Assembly (NCBI GenBank): GCA_949825045.1
Contig: OX463813.1
Location: 5,270,001-5,334,000 of the forward strand
Direction: 5' to 3'
Length of the DNA: 64,000 nt
Origin: Argyresthia goedartella
Taxonomy: Eukaryota; Arthropoda; Insecta; Lepidoptera; Argyresthiidae
Position 1 is the stretch's first letter; each line of letters begins with the position of its first letter. The notes under the pieces were generated by a model. That model saw only the letters and a program-made list of their open reading frames with translations, searched no databases and had not been told where the DNA came from. Shown here one piece after another: positions 42,166 to 53,533 of this stretch. The position numbers and the translations under genes were made by a program.

Positions 42166-42256
42166 GCCCCCTTAAATATTTCTTTTATCCTGTTTTTAAG
42201 TATTTGTTGTTATAGCGGCAACATAAATACATAATCTGTGAAAATTTCAACTCTCT

Positions 42257-43640
42257 AGCTAAATATTTTTGATGCCTGGGAAGACGCAATGGATGCAATA
42301 GGTGTCTTCTGCGATCTATCCAAGGCTTTTGATTGCGTCCATCATGACACTCTTGTCAGGAAGTTACGCCATTATGTTGTAAAAGATCAGGCACTTGGCC
42401 TTCTGGAGTCATATCTAACAGATAGGGTTCAGATGGTCGATGTTAATGGGAAAAGATCACCTGGGTCTTCAATAAGTATGGGCGTACCGCAAGGTTCAAT
42501 TCTTGGTCCTTTCTTGTTTTTAGTATATATTAATGATTTACCTTACCTTGTTAAACCAAACATGGGTTAGTATTGTTTGCCGATGATACTTCTTTGATAT
42601 TTAAAGTTAAAAGACAGCAATCTAATTATGACGAGTTAAACAATGCTATCTCTAGTATAGTGAACTGGTTTACTGTTAACAATTTATTACTTAATGAAAA
42701 GAAAACTAAATGTATTAAATTCGTGTTACCCAATGTGAACCCGGTAACTACAGACATATTTATAAAAGGACAGAGATTGGACCTTGTGCATTCGACTGTC
42801 TTTTTGGGCATTACTTTAGACGCCAAAATACAATGGGATCCTCATATAAATAAATTGTCGAACAGACTGAGTTCGGCAGCGTTCGCAGTTAAAAAAATTA
42901 GAGCTCTTACCGACGTAGACACCGCTAGACTAGTCTACTTTAGTTACTTTCATAGTCTAATGACCTATGGTATTTTATTGTGGGGTCACGCTGCGAATGC
43001 TAATAGTATATTTATTCTGCAGAAACGGGCTGTTCGTGCAATTTATAGATTAGGGCCTAGAGTGTCACTGAGGGAAAAGTTTAAAGAAATCAATATTCTG
43101 ACATTTGTGTCTCAATATATCTATGACAATCTTGTGTATCTAAAAAGAAATATAACTAATTTTCAGAAGTACAGTGATATACACAATTTTAATACTAGAA
43201 ATAAAGACAAGGTGGTTGCTTATGTAAGCCGACTACATAAAATTAGTAATTCTTTTAAAGGCAATTGTATACGCTATTACAATAAGGTCCCTACTGATAT
43301 TAAAAACTTACCTTTAGACAAGTTTAAAATAATAATAAAACAGAAATTGTATAAAAAAGGTTACTATAGGATATCTGATTACTTAGAGGACAGATGTCCA
43401 TGGGAATAGATTGTTTGAGTAACAGGCTGTTTCGATATATAATTAGCATTCATTTTGTAATTTGACAATATTTTATTTAAAAAAGGAAACGCAAAAGATG
43501 CGACGACTGTGGAGTTTCTTCGGTGAGCTCTTCTCCACAGATTCCGCCATTGTGTTAGTGAACTCACCCAAAAAAATGTAATGACGGATCTAAGTGATGT
43601 AACAACATCCTATGGAAATAAATGATTTTTGATTTGATTT
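42257..43640 (+). pseudogene. Jockey/CR1-like LINE, RT to C-terminus, one frameshift
   Basis: 5'-truncated just before the RT core. Frame 42289-42570 has FCDLSKAFDCVHHD (residues 7-20, first catalytic Asp region) and GVPQGSILGP (65-74). A one-base deletion near 42567 (GGT TA for GGT TTA) shifts into 42573-43409, which opens with FADD, the second catalytic box. It continues through FLGITLDAKIQWDPHI, YGILLWG, QKRAVRAIY and SNSFKGNCIRYYNKVP to a stop after CPWE. A 3' UTR ends in GATTTGATTTGATTTG. It is otherwise intact over 370 codons, so it is a young dead-on-arrival copy. It lies inside the LINE tail described at 42205/43645. Confidence 0.93.
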
Positions 43641-43644
43641 GATT

Positions 43645-43745
43645 TGCTAGATTCTTGAGATACAGCCTGGTGACAGACGGACGGACGGACGGACGGATGG
43701 ACGGACGGACAGCGGTAATAGGGTCCCGTTTGGAACCCTTAAAAA
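43645..43745 (+). mobile_element. LINE 3' tail (GACGGACGG), right half, split by the LINE
   Basis: Starts GCTAGATTCTTGAGATACAG and ends GTCCCGTTTGGAACCCTT. The left half is at 42205-42255. Confidence 0.75.
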
Positions 43746-43764
43746 CTTCCCCGCGGTCGGATGC

Positions 43765-44040
43765 GAATGAAGTCTGTGTACACGAAAAGTCCTCATCAAA
43801 ACTTTTGCTGCACGGAACCACAAACCAAAAACGTCATCTGTATATATAGTTATGGGTTAATGTTGATTTTTTCAGAAATCGCTAAATAGATTTTGATATT
43901 TTTTTTATGGGACCACCCCTGACGTATGACCTACCAATCAAAACAAGAATCATCAACATCGGTTTACAATTGACGGAATAATCGCGTTACAAACATAAAT
44001 AAAAAAACAGTCGAATTGAAAACCTCCTCCAAGTCAGTTG
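43765..44040 (-). repeat. Interspersed repeat 'Z'
   Basis: Reverse copy of 11800-12100. Confidence 0.6.
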
Positions 44041-44164
44041 AATCGGAGGAGGTTTATAACCAGCAGTGGGCGGAAAGAAGTTGCCGATGATCTGGTTTCC
44101 CATTTTTCGATAAGGTTTCAATGGCCAAAACTTGGCATAAAACGATGGTGGTCCCAGAACTTAT

Positions 44165-44500
44165 TTGGCTTATGTTTAAACGATTATCAAAAACGCATCT
44201 ATTTTACTACCAATAAATTCGAAATGACTGCCAGAATGGATAAATGTCCACCAAATTGTGTTTCGATAAATGATCACCAAACTTCTTTTTATGTTATGTT
44301 TACTTAAGTTTATGTTTTAAGTATTTTTTGTTGTTCAACCTAACACGAAGGATAAAGGGGGCTTTGCTTCGCTCACCCCCTTTACCCTTCACATAAACTA
44401 CCGCAGTATTCTGCCCTGATATTTTTTGCAACTTTTGGTGTTCATTTATCCATTTTGGGTAGGAAAATATATTTTGGTGATCATTATATTTGTTGCCAAC
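44165..44500 (-). mobile_element. MITE with beta-type ends and hairpin core
   Basis: CGCATCTATTTTACTACCAA, GATAAATGATCACCAAAC and terminal TTTGGTGATCATTATA. The core in reverse is at 44325-44430. Confidence 0.9.
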
Positions 44501-44511
44501 TTATTTCCATA

Positions 44512-45830
44512 TTACGATCACTCGATCACTCACTAGATCCACTGACCAGATCCCTAATGGATCTACTGAGATATTTTTTTCTCCATAGATCCAGTTCTTT
44601 GCCGCGTGGATCTGCTGAAAAGTACTTTTTTCGGTAGATCCGTTATGTAGATCCAGATTTGAAGGTATGGATCTGCTGAGGAATTTCTTTCTCACTAGAT
44701 CCAGTTATGGACCTAATTAGAAGTAACAGTAGGCAGTAGATCCCATGTTTTGCTACTAAACCTTTATCGATAATTGTCTATGACCTCTAAAAGTAATAAA
44801 TAATAAATATGATAGTTGCTTTTTGACATTGCAAAATTTTATTGCTTAACCTTATGATATATGAAAAACTGTACTGAAATACATTATTTTCTCTGATATG
44901 TGTGGTTTTCATAGACGCGTTAGTAATATGAGATATTATTTTGCCGATGGCCTTTATAAAATATAACGTAGTAAAATGAGTAACGAAGTGATGAAGTTTA
45001 TTAAAAGTTAACGTGGAACTGTATTATTTAAGGGCCATTTATTTCATAAACATGTTTTTAATAACAATGGCAATAGCATCTCGCGTTGCGAACACTACAA
45101 AAAGGAAATCAATATTAGTAAAATTTGATTGTATGTAGTTATCGGAGAATACCTCTTAACAAGCCATTAACTCCTAGTACGATACTCTTAAATCCCAATG
45201 TTTAAATAAAAATACACGTTTTAGATTTTCCTTTTGGATATTAATAATTAACCTCCTACAATAGTCTGTTGCCCTGGTACTTAATGTGTGAATTGTGATC
45301 TAAGAATACCTAGCAACAGTCTAGTCTAGTATCTATTGACACTGTAGACAATCATTAGATCCAACTTCCTTTTAAATTATAACATTGTATGTAGCTCAGA
45401 AGGCTGCCCAACTAAAATGGGACTGGGCCGGCCATGTTGCTCGGATGCTGCAGAATAGCTGGGCTAAGAGAGCCACAGACTGGCTCCCAGAAAATGCGAA
45501 GAGAAAGCGTGGCCGACCCAGGAAGAGATGGAGTGATGAGTTGGGTCTATGTGACAAGGAGTGGAGGGAGACCGCTCAGGATCGGATAGAGTGGAAGAGG
45601 GGGAGAGAGGCCTTTGCCCAGCAGTGGGACATGGTGGGCTTGTAATAATAATAATAATAATCTAGTGACGCTATAGACCTAATCATTTGATCTAATTAAT
45701 TTTTGAAAATAGATCTATTGGCAATAAAATTTCTCATCAGATCCAGTTTATAACAAAACAGATCTAGTAATAAAAAAACTCTCATTAGATCCATTATGGA
45801 TCTACTGACAGTGATCGCGATCACTTAGCA
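44512..45830. mobile_element. Candidate unclassified transposon with GATCACT ends and many AGATCCA subterminal repeats
   Basis: Left end CGATCACTCGATCACTCAC, right end GTGATCGCGATCACT. Each side has a 200-300 bp zone with AGATCCA or TGGATCT in both orientations (for example 44536, 44548, 44559, 44586, 44607, 44635, 44651, 44696 on the left; 45737, 45788, 45799 on the right). The interior is noncoding and contains an RTE insertion. Confidence 0.5.
45386..45660 (+). pseudogene. RTE-like LINE C-terminus with (TAA)n tail
   Basis: An 86-codon frame: KWDWAGHVARM, then KRKRGRPRKRWSDEL, EWRETAQDRIEWKRGREAFA and QQW. This is the strongly conserved C-terminal domain of RTE-type endonuclease/reverse transcriptases (W.GH.AR......GRP..RW.D.........A.DR..W.....A..QQW). 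The stop is followed at once by TAATAATAATAA, as expected for an RTE 3' end. Everything upstream is missing, so it is a dead 5'-truncated copy. Confidence 0.92.
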
Positions 45831-45831
45831 A

Positions 45832-46470
45832 GTTTAGAAAACTATAGTTCGAATTTCTCACAAGTCACAGTCCAAATATTCCGCGGGGTAGAGTAGGTCA
45901 CACTACTTTGTCCCCTTTCTGTCAACCCATAAATGGCATATTTTAGTAAAAAGTACATTAATTTACCGAGGGGCAAAATCCTTTGCTCGATTTAGTTATT
46001 TGTTTATTTACATACAAATTTTGAAAGAAGTATCATAAGCGCAAAGCAATTATAAGAGCTTACAGCGCAAAAGCGGGGTCAGTTCTGGAGGCGGCGCGCA
46101 AATATATTCAAAACTTTCTAAGTGTTGCGCTCTTGAAACTTAATGCTTTTTGTCTTTGAGGGAGTTAACTGGGGAAGTATAGTTATCCTACGCCGACTGA
46201 GGGATTGTGCAAGAGAATAATGAAATGAATATAGTTGTAGAATTACGAAGCAGACCAAAGATAACCCACATGAATAACTTCCCCCAAGGATCCAACAGTC
46301 GCAAACAAAAAAAGGGATTTCCTAGTAACTGTTGTTACAGTATCTGTGCTGTTGTGACCAAATTTATGCAACACAGAAAGTTGTTCGTAATGTCGATGTA
46401 TTTCAATCACCAAAATCTGTCATCTTGTACGTTACAACCACTAGGAAATCATGAAAAATAATTGTAATAA
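45832..46470. other. No gene recognised
   Basis: An 84-codon frame at 46207-46461 lacks protein-like features. The rest is unassigned. Confidence 0.4.
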
Positions 46471-46474
46471 TAAT

Positions 46475-47388
46475 AATACCTTGCACACTATTTACACACA
46501 TTGATCTAGCCCCAAACTAGGATCCCCTGTATCTTGGGTACTAGACAACGATACAGATACTTATACAGGGTGATTGGTAGATGGGTGCAAAGCTTTAAGG
46601 CGACGATAGTATAGACAATTATGATCAAATTAAGCCATAGTTGTCCCCGACAAAGTCTGACTATTTTTTTTTAACAAATTTTTCAAGTTTTTTGTGAAAT
46701 TACCCAAATTTTGACAGATTACTGCAAATTCATAAAAAAAAATGTATTTTTTAGATTATTTAATTTATTTTATTGAAATATGTGTAGCCAATCTAACAAA
46801 ATACTTTCTAAGCATATCCGTCTTTTGACATTTTTTTAGAGTCATTTGAAGTTGATAAAAAAAATCTTAAATTAAAAATACTGTTTTCAGACCTGATTTA
46901 AAAAAAAACAAGAGTGTTTTTTTAGTTCAAACCATTTCGAAAACATGCCTAATCATCGTTCTTTCTTTTAAGGTATTATTCAAGAAGATATCTTACTAAT
47001 TATTGAAATAAGGACCTAAAAACCAAATTGAGGGAGAAACTTCATATTTTGGGCCAGATTAATTAGAACGATTTTTTTGCTAAATTTGGATGTTCCTAAT
47101 AATTTTATGTTAATGTTAATAATTATTGTGGACATGCAAGAACTAAAAACGAAAATGAGGGGATTAGGTACCCAAACAATAGCTGCCTCACGCCGGCGTG
47201 TGAAAGCTTTTGCACCCATCTACCAATCACCCTGTATAGATAAATATTATACTTAGATAGGTAAACAACCATGACTAGCCTACAAACATCCGTTCTCATC
47301 AATCAAATGTTTGCCCACACCGGGACTCGAACCCGGGACCCTTGGCTTCGTAGGCAGGGTCACTGCCGACTCGGCCATTCGGGTCGTC
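46475..47388 (-). mobile_element. SINE family 1 split by a 669-bp DNA transposon
   Basis: Tail half 46475-46565, head half 47235-47388 (ACTCGAACCCGGGACCC). Removing the insert and one TA restores the family sequence CTTATATAGAT. Confidence 0.92.
46566..47234. mobile_element. Non-autonomous TA-flanked transposon, 669 bp
   Basis: The TIRs begin CAGGGTGATTGGTAGATGGG and match over about 31 bp with one indel. TA is duplicated on both sides, as for Tc1/mariner-type elements. No transposase frame is present. Confidence 0.85.
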
Positions 47389-47519
47389 TTCAAAGGAATT
47401 ACTTTGCGCACAGTAATAAAAAGCCAGCGACTTCTCTCTGTAACCCCTCAATGGTGCTAGCACAGTTTTTGAGGAAATCCCCCGCTAAGCGCAAGTTCTA
47501 GCTTAAAACCGTTGATGAA

Positions 47520-47940
47520 ATAGTGAGATAGCTCTTGATGAAGAAAAAAAATAAACTAAATTTTTAACGCTCAAAAGCACAAAGTTGGACAAAGTTTGCG
47601 TTAATTTTTTCACTGAGCTGATGAGAGGCTGGGCCAAAGTTTGTTTTATGGTCGAACTTTTGATTTTCGAGATTGTTTTTTCTCGACTGCCGAAAGAGGG
47701 TTATGGTTTTCGTGCTTGTTTTTCCTTTTTGTTATTTGGCGTCTTGAGTTAATATTGCATGAAATCGTCTGGTTTTGGTCTAGCCTTTAATAATGGATTT
47801 TCGCTCATTAGCACTACCCGGTGGAGACGTGCAGGCGAAAGTGTAAGGATTTGTAATTTTTTGAAGCAAAATCGTCATAGGTACCATCCGCTGGAAACAA
47901 ATTACCATCCTTCATAACTATTCATATTTAAAAAATATAT
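47520..47940. other. No gene recognised
   Basis: Unassigned sequence. Confidence 0.4.
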
Positions 47941-47944
47941 ACAT

Positions 47945-48780
47945 TAAGAGAAAACATATGTACAAAGGCGAGCTTATCTCTAAAAAGAGATTTCTTCCAG
48001 CAAACCAAGGCATGACAGGAAATTTTATCAAGAAAGGGTAGGGCAGTGTACAATTTCTAAAGTCAAAATCAAAGACAAGGTCAAAGTACTTTATTACTGT
48101 AGATATTTACATATACTTAGTAAACGTTATTTTTTGCCTCTTTTGTACATTGGACCACTGTGGGAGAAGAAGGGCGTAGAAACTGCCACAGATTGATTTT
48201 TAGATCTATTTTAAAAATAGGTTGTGCTTAACTAATACAAATATGAAAAATTTAATTGTTATGATTAATAAGCGGGAATAAATAATTACAAAATTATTAA
48301 CAGCAAGGTCTGTGTTGAGCCAGATTAACCCCATACAGTCCTGTCGTTTAAGTAATCTTGAACATTGTAATATCCCTTTTTCGACAGTCGCTTTAATATG
48401 CCTTTTAAATTGCTCAAATGACAATTTCAAAACCAACAACAACAATAATATAATACATATAAGTAAATTAAATATCTATAAAATACGGTAAATAAAATAC
48501 ATACTCTTATATACCAAACTACTAAATAAGTATCAATATATACATAAACCTGTACATATAGTTTACATATAATAATAATGTACATACTACAACTATCACA
48601 AAAGAGAGAGGAGCTGCTCTTTTACTCGGTTTTTGAAAGCGAAAAGACTGGGACTGTCTCTTATCGCACAAGGAAGTGCGTTCCACAGTCGGACCGCCTG
48701 CAACCTGAAGGAGTGCTGAGTGAGACCGTGTGAGGTCTCCGTTGCTGATCTCCTGAAATTCTTCTGTCAATGGCAACAAT
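47945..48780 (-). pseudogene. LINE 3' end interrupted by another LINE 3' end
   Basis: The outer LINE has its UTR at 47945-48040 (GTACAAAGGCGAGCTTATCT). Its C-terminus is at 48610-48710, reading on the minus strand RLWNALPCAIRDSPSLFAFK. The inner LINE at 48055-48440 is a reverse copy of 22440-23035, including KLSFEQFKRHIKATV and the AAAGTACTTT UTR end. The order shows an insertion of one LINE tail into another. Confidence 0.75.
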
Positions 48781-48789
48781 GCCTGCACA

Positions 48790-49425
48790 CAGCTATAGCG
48801 AGATAATCAGTGAGATATTATTGCATTTACATGACTATCGGCACGTGCAACAAACGTAATATTCCCGTATAATAATAGCAAAACCCTTATTTTCCTGCCT
48901 ACTAAATCCAATATAATAAATATTTGCCCAATAAAACTTCCTTATCAAAAGTAGCCGGGTTGTATAAAACATTTTTGGCCATAAAGCGTGTGGTTGGTGT
49001 TGGACAACCCTTATACTAAAACTATGTTAAACGATAAAGTTTTGTGCGCCTACGAAAATAAAGTTGCTTTTTTGGTAACCGGCCTTGTTGTCTTAGGCAA
49101 AGACTGTTTTATATTTCGTCCCATTTGACCTTCGAGGGGTTATCGATAACTTTTTGTACTGATTTCATCGTAACCCTTATTCGCTCGGCTTTTTATTTAC
49201 CGGAATATTTCTGGTTCAATGATTCACATCTCCGAAACGCCTTAGCCCCTTGCAGGGTTGAAAATTGCTATATTCATCTTTTCATCTGTAACACGTTCTC
49301 TCAGGTTGTAACAGTACGGTTTAGTCAGTGTTAGGAACATAATTCTGAACATCATTCACTATGAAACAGATTTGATCAGAGTAAGTTTATTTTTAACTCC
49401 TCATAATTTAGAATTCTTTATTGCA
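48790..49425. other. No gene recognised
   Basis: Unassigned. Confidence 0.4.
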
Positions 49426-49429
49426 CACA

Positions 49430-49600
49430 GATATTCAAACAGTTAGATTAGGAGAAAACATATGTACGAAGGCGAGCTTATCTCTAAAAAGAGATTTCTT
49501 CAAGGAAAATAAGGATAGTGTGTGGGCCATGACACGGAAGATGCCTGACAGACGTCTAGTTGGATTGGTGGTGTAGTACTCCCTGTACGATCTCTAAGAA
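49430..49600 (-). mobile_element. LINE 3' UTR fragment
   Basis: GTACGAAGGCGAGCTTATCT with AAAAAGAGATTTCTTC. Confidence 0.65.
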
Positions 49601-49716
49601 AGCGCGTATTTCCGAGTTTTCATGCACACGACTTGTTTGCCTAAAGTAATTGATAATAGTGATTGATTAATAAAAATAAACATTTGTATTGAGTTTTGTA
49701 GATTTATTTATAGGCA

Positions 49717-49940
49717 CATACATTGCTTCTGACCCCACACTAGGATAGCCTGTGTCGTGGGCACCAGAAACAGCGACATCACACACATGTAAACATCCAA
49801 GACCTGGGGTTTTTTTTCTTTACCCTCAGCTGGGGATCGAACCCGGGACCTCTCGCATGGTAGTCAGAGTTACAGGTAAGGTCGATTTAGATTTACAGTC
49901 ACCGGCAGTTCCACAGCCGCTACGCCACAGAGATCGCCAG
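49717..49940 (-). mobile_element. SINE family 2 with internal insertion
   Basis: CTTCTGACCCCACACTAGGA and GGGGATCGAACCCGGGACCT. About 45 bp of foreign sequence (GGTCGATTTAGATTTACAG) splits the A-box part. Confidence 0.8.
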
Positions 49941-50037
49941 AGTCAGTGGTTCAGCGGCGTATATGTTCAACCATGCGCAGTAGTGCATTTTCGGGTCCCA
50001 ATCGAGGTGCGGCATGAAGTGAGACGCGGGGGCATGC

Positions 50038-50051
50038 GTAACCATGGTAAC
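50038..50051 (+). promoter_or_regulatory. X-box (RFX-type) motif match
   Basis: GTAACCATGGTAAC fits the RFX/daf-19 X-box consensus GTHNYYATRRNAAC at every position, inside a GC-rich non-repeat patch (49950-50085). No gene start is visible beside it. Confidence 0.3.
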
Positions 50052-50275
50052 GCGCGACGCCGCGCCCCGTCCTCTTGCGTTTTTAGATATTAGATAAGCT
50101 CATTAATATTAGATAACTACCCTGCTGCGAGAGGTGTGATTCTACAAAACGGAGAAGCTTGCTCATTGCCTCTGATATTTCACACAGGAAACCTTAAAAA
50201 TACATTTTTTACAGAATAAGGGTCTCACAGACCGCCTTATGTATACTTTTATCTATCGGGCTGTTCCCATCAAGC

Positions 50276-50445
50276 TCGACCTCTGTGGCGCTGTGGGTGT
50301 GGCTCTGCCTTCTATGCGAGCGGTCCCGGGTTCTATCCCCGCCGGGGATAAAAAAAACAAGTCTTGATTGTTTATATGTGTGTGATGCCGCTATTTCTGG
50401 TTCCCACGACACAGGATATCCTAGTGTGGGGTCAGAAGCAATGTG
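50276..50445 (+). mobile_element. SINE family 2
   Basis: CGACCTCTGTGGCGCTGTGG and GTCCCGGGTTCTATCCCCGC. Confidence 0.88.
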
Positions 50446-50469
50446 ATCCTTATTGAAACTATAAATAAA

Positions 50470-50680
50470 TAAATGTGGTCCCTTTGTTCACACCGAGGGA
50501 ACACAGGCCTTTACTCGAATTCGAAAAAGATCGAGCCATTATCCACCACGCTGGCTCGCTCGCGCTGCTCGTTGATAGAAGAGTGACGTGTAAGCGGCCA
50601 ACCCGACTGTCAGTCTTCATGTAGCCCTATAAGGGCCTCTGCCACAGCTTTACAAGTACTATTAAACACATATTCGGGGG
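50470..50680 (-). mobile_element. SINE family 3 variant tail
   Basis: GGCCTTTACTCGAATTCG, CCACCACGCTGGCTC and GTAGCCCTATAAGGGCC. Confidence 0.8.
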
Positions 50681-50684
50681 TAAA

Positions 50685-51105
50685 TGTGTCATTAATATTA
50701 TGAGATTATAATTTACATATTATAATTTTTCGATGGGTCAAATAGGAATGCCTGCTGGATTTTGTAATCATTTCAGAAATGGGTTTATATGGGAATAGCC
50801 CCTTTTATCGCTCTACCGTGGAAAGGTTATCCCTTCAATATTTTAGAAGGGTTAGGTCGTACACATAAGTCTTCGAACTCATACTTGTTTTGCAAATTTT
50901 ATACCATCTTCGCCCTCGCGTTTAAGGGTAGATCTGGATCGCGGGCATTATGGGAATCTTGCCTCTAACTTTGCTCTCTTCAAAATTACTTTTCCGGGAA
51001 TTTTCACCTTTAACTACAAATACAAACTTCATACTTATTTCTTATAGGGCGACAGAGTCACTGTTGTGTCCATGTTAATACATTTATTGTCTAGTAATAA
51101 CTTGG
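50685..51105. other. No gene recognised
   Basis: Unassigned. Confidence 0.4.
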
Positions 51106-51111
51106 CTATTT

Positions 51112-51203
51112 ACATACATAGATCTAGCCCCAAACTAGGATTCCCTGTATCTTGGGTACTAGACAACTAGATAAATATTATACTTAGATAGATAAACAAC
51201 CAA
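51112..51203 (-). mobile_element. SINE family 1 fragment
   Basis: Only the body remains (GATCTAGCCCCAAACTAGGA to AACAACCAAG). Confidence 0.85.
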
Positions 51204-51309
51204 GACACAAGAAATTTGCGTTTTTTTCATAATTTTTTACCCCCCCACAACCCCGACCCCTTGAAGTTATCGGATGATCAAGTGTTATTATTATTAAAAC
51301 GAATATCCC

Positions 51310-51580
51310 GACTGCATTTACTTTCAATAACACATACAGACTTATGAATGCACCGGTTACGTAATGGAGTACGAAAGTAGCCAATCCAACAACTTCTTAA
51401 ACTACATTTTGCGATCTAAAATGCAACCTATTATGTTTTCAGTAAAATTATATAGCTTTTGTCACTCTCACGGTCTTTACAAATCCTACGACACCTCATT
51501 TTAATAAAATATGTTAAGCCGTTTGCACTATAGCGTTTTTTTAATATTTTCAACCCTCATATATCCGCCATTTTGAAAAA
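51310..51580 (+). repeat. Interspersed repeat 'T', without minisatellite
   Basis: TTATGAATGCACCGG, GTCACTCTCACGGTCTTTAC and ATATCCGCCATTTTGAAAA. Confidence 0.75.
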
Positions 51581-51590
51581 ATGTGCTTAC

Positions 51591-51841
51591 CAGCGCCCAT
51601 CAGTAGGACGCAGGGTAGTTGATCTTTTCGATGAACCGAGACTTGCTCTTAAAGATTTGTCGGTTATGTTATCGTGCGTCTTATTATCAGTTACGGCACG
51701 GGGACGTGCATGTACGGCATTTTCCCGATAGGCTTTGAATTTCATCACCATGGCATGATATTCAATATCGCGATTTCTTATAACTGGATTCGGTACTGGA
51801 GGTATTAAATGAGCATCGGCAAGTTGTTTCTCGATGATAAG
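51591..51841 (-). CDS. Candidate exon or pseudogene segment, unrecognised
   Basis: The minus strand is open for 83 codons from just after an in-frame TAA (51842-51844) to a strong donor GCGCTG|GTAAGC. It reads IEKQLADAHLIPPVPNPVIR, NRDIEYHAMVMKFKAYRENA and VHARPRAVTDNKTHDNITDK. Composition and the PPVPNPVIRNRD segment look like real protein. Upstream of the TAA the same frame continues STNFYEALINRHR, so this may be one longer exon with a stop mutation, or an exon starting after ATCGAG. No Met start was required. No family was recognised with confidence. It lies between repeats and could be a decayed gene copy. Confidence 0.4.
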
Positions 51842-51914
51842 TTATCGATGTCTGTTAATCAAGGCTTCGTAGAAATTTGTAGAAAGACATCATCCAATGG
51901 TGCATAGATAGGGG

Positions 51915-52035
51915 ATAGGCAAGATAAGATAAGAGTTTGTTTGTACATTATACAATTTTCTGCTTAAACATATAATACAGTGAAGTTGTTGTACATAGTG
52001 ACATTAATATTATATAATTTGACCTTCTAACCCTT
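51915..52035 (-). mobile_element. LINE 3' tail with (TTATC)n, reverse of 61430-61560
   Basis: AAGATAAGATAAGAG, then TACAATTTTCTGCTTAAAC and GTGACATTAATATTAT match the other copy in reverse. Confidence 0.75.
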
Positions 52036-52039
52036 GAAC

Positions 52040-52615
52040 TAGGTTAAGAATCTGTATCTTAGGGATTGTCAAGTCATTTAGAAAACCCGTCAATGTCTAT
52101 TTGACCCGAATGTCATACAAAACATAAGATGGTGTGACTGTCTAGGACGCGTCACTACACCTCCTAGACAGTCTACAGTCTGCAGACAAGAAATACCCCA
52201 AAAATACTTTATTCTTATCAACTACCCATGAATTTACCCTGAGTCATGTTATTTCTGGTTTTTTCTTATCTTGCGCTCTCTGGGAATAGCATTTTAATGT
52301 CTCTCTATGTTCAGCTACCTCTTCCAAACTTTTTAACGTGCTTATTTCGTGTGTCGTAAAAACTAACTTCGAACTGTCTATTTGGTAATTCGACCTGATT
52401 GTGACTGTACTGGAGTGAAGCGATGTGAAAGCACGGGTATCTTAGTGTGGGGCCAAACATATCTGCGTGTATATAAATGTTGATTTTATGCAGGTGACCT
52501 AGTTATGAGAAATAACGCTCCTTTTGCATACATTACGAGTACAAAGACAACGTGTATTTGCCAACTGACATCTAGTTATTGCATGCGGAAGCTGGTTGGA
52601 ATTGCTAATAAGATA
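52040..52615. other. No gene recognised
   Basis: A small inverted pair GACTGTCTAGGA / TCCTAGACAGTC at 52137-52175 is the only structure seen. The GTGGGGCCAAACATATCTGC phrase near 52450 suggests a decayed SINE 2 tail. Confidence 0.4.
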
Positions 52616-52622
52616 ATAATAA

Positions 52623-53148
52623 TATAAATAAATGTAGCCCATTAGTGTCCCCACTGAGGGGCACAGGCCTTTACCCGGATACGAGTAAGATTAAGCCATA
52701 CCCCACCACGCTGGCTCAGTGCGGGTTGGAGTGATTTTAAGACCACTTCATAATTCATAATAATGATCTAAAAAAAGAGTTACATAAAAATGGTGTACAA
52801 AGGCAACTTATCTCTAATAAGAGATCTCTTCCAGCAAGCCAGGTTAAAGTGGGAAATGTTGATTGCTGAGCAGGGGCAGACCTATGTGTACAACAATATG
52901 AAGAAATAAACGAGTACTTACATAAAATAATACTTACATAATAAAATAAAATATTTAATTACTATAATTATATCAATTCCACGTAGCGAGAGTAGCCGGG
53001 ACCTACAGCTTAACGTGCCATCCGAAACACTGAACGTCCGATAATGTATTAAGATAAATTAATTATTTCATTGGTACATGGTCAGGATTCGATCCTACAT
53101 CTCCTGTGAGAGAAGCAAACGTGATACCCATTAAACCTCGGATCCAAA
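52623..53148 (-). mobile_element. SINE family 3 (tail A) interrupted by a LINE 3' end
   Basis: Tail at 52623-52742 and head side at 52985-53148 (CCGGGACCTACAGCTTAACG, GGTCAGGATTCGATCC). The gap holds 52775-52975, a LINE UTR fragment (GTACAAAGGCAACTTATC). Confidence 0.8.
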
Positions 53149-53533
53149 CCATATTTTTTATTTTAAATGCAAAATTCTATTTCAAATCTATTCAGCGGTT
53201 GATATGCCAACAGACGGAAACACAAGCATAAAAAAGACTCTAATTGCAATAAAAACGTAACGTCGCCTATTTTACTAACAATATTCAGTGGGTGACTAAA
53301 TCAACTTCAACAAAATCGACCCTAACTACTTAGAAATAACGTCTTCCACTAACATAAAGCAATGTAGTTAAATACACTGTAATGGGAGACATTTCCTTAA
53401 CCACCCCAAGTGTGGGTCTCTTCCGGGTCGCGTAAATTACATATTGTCCGTCGCAATGTGGAAGTGAACTGTCGTGTTGGTTCCACGTAGAGAACGCTAA
53501 AATTTCGTAGATAATGAACACTGAGTGAGTGAG

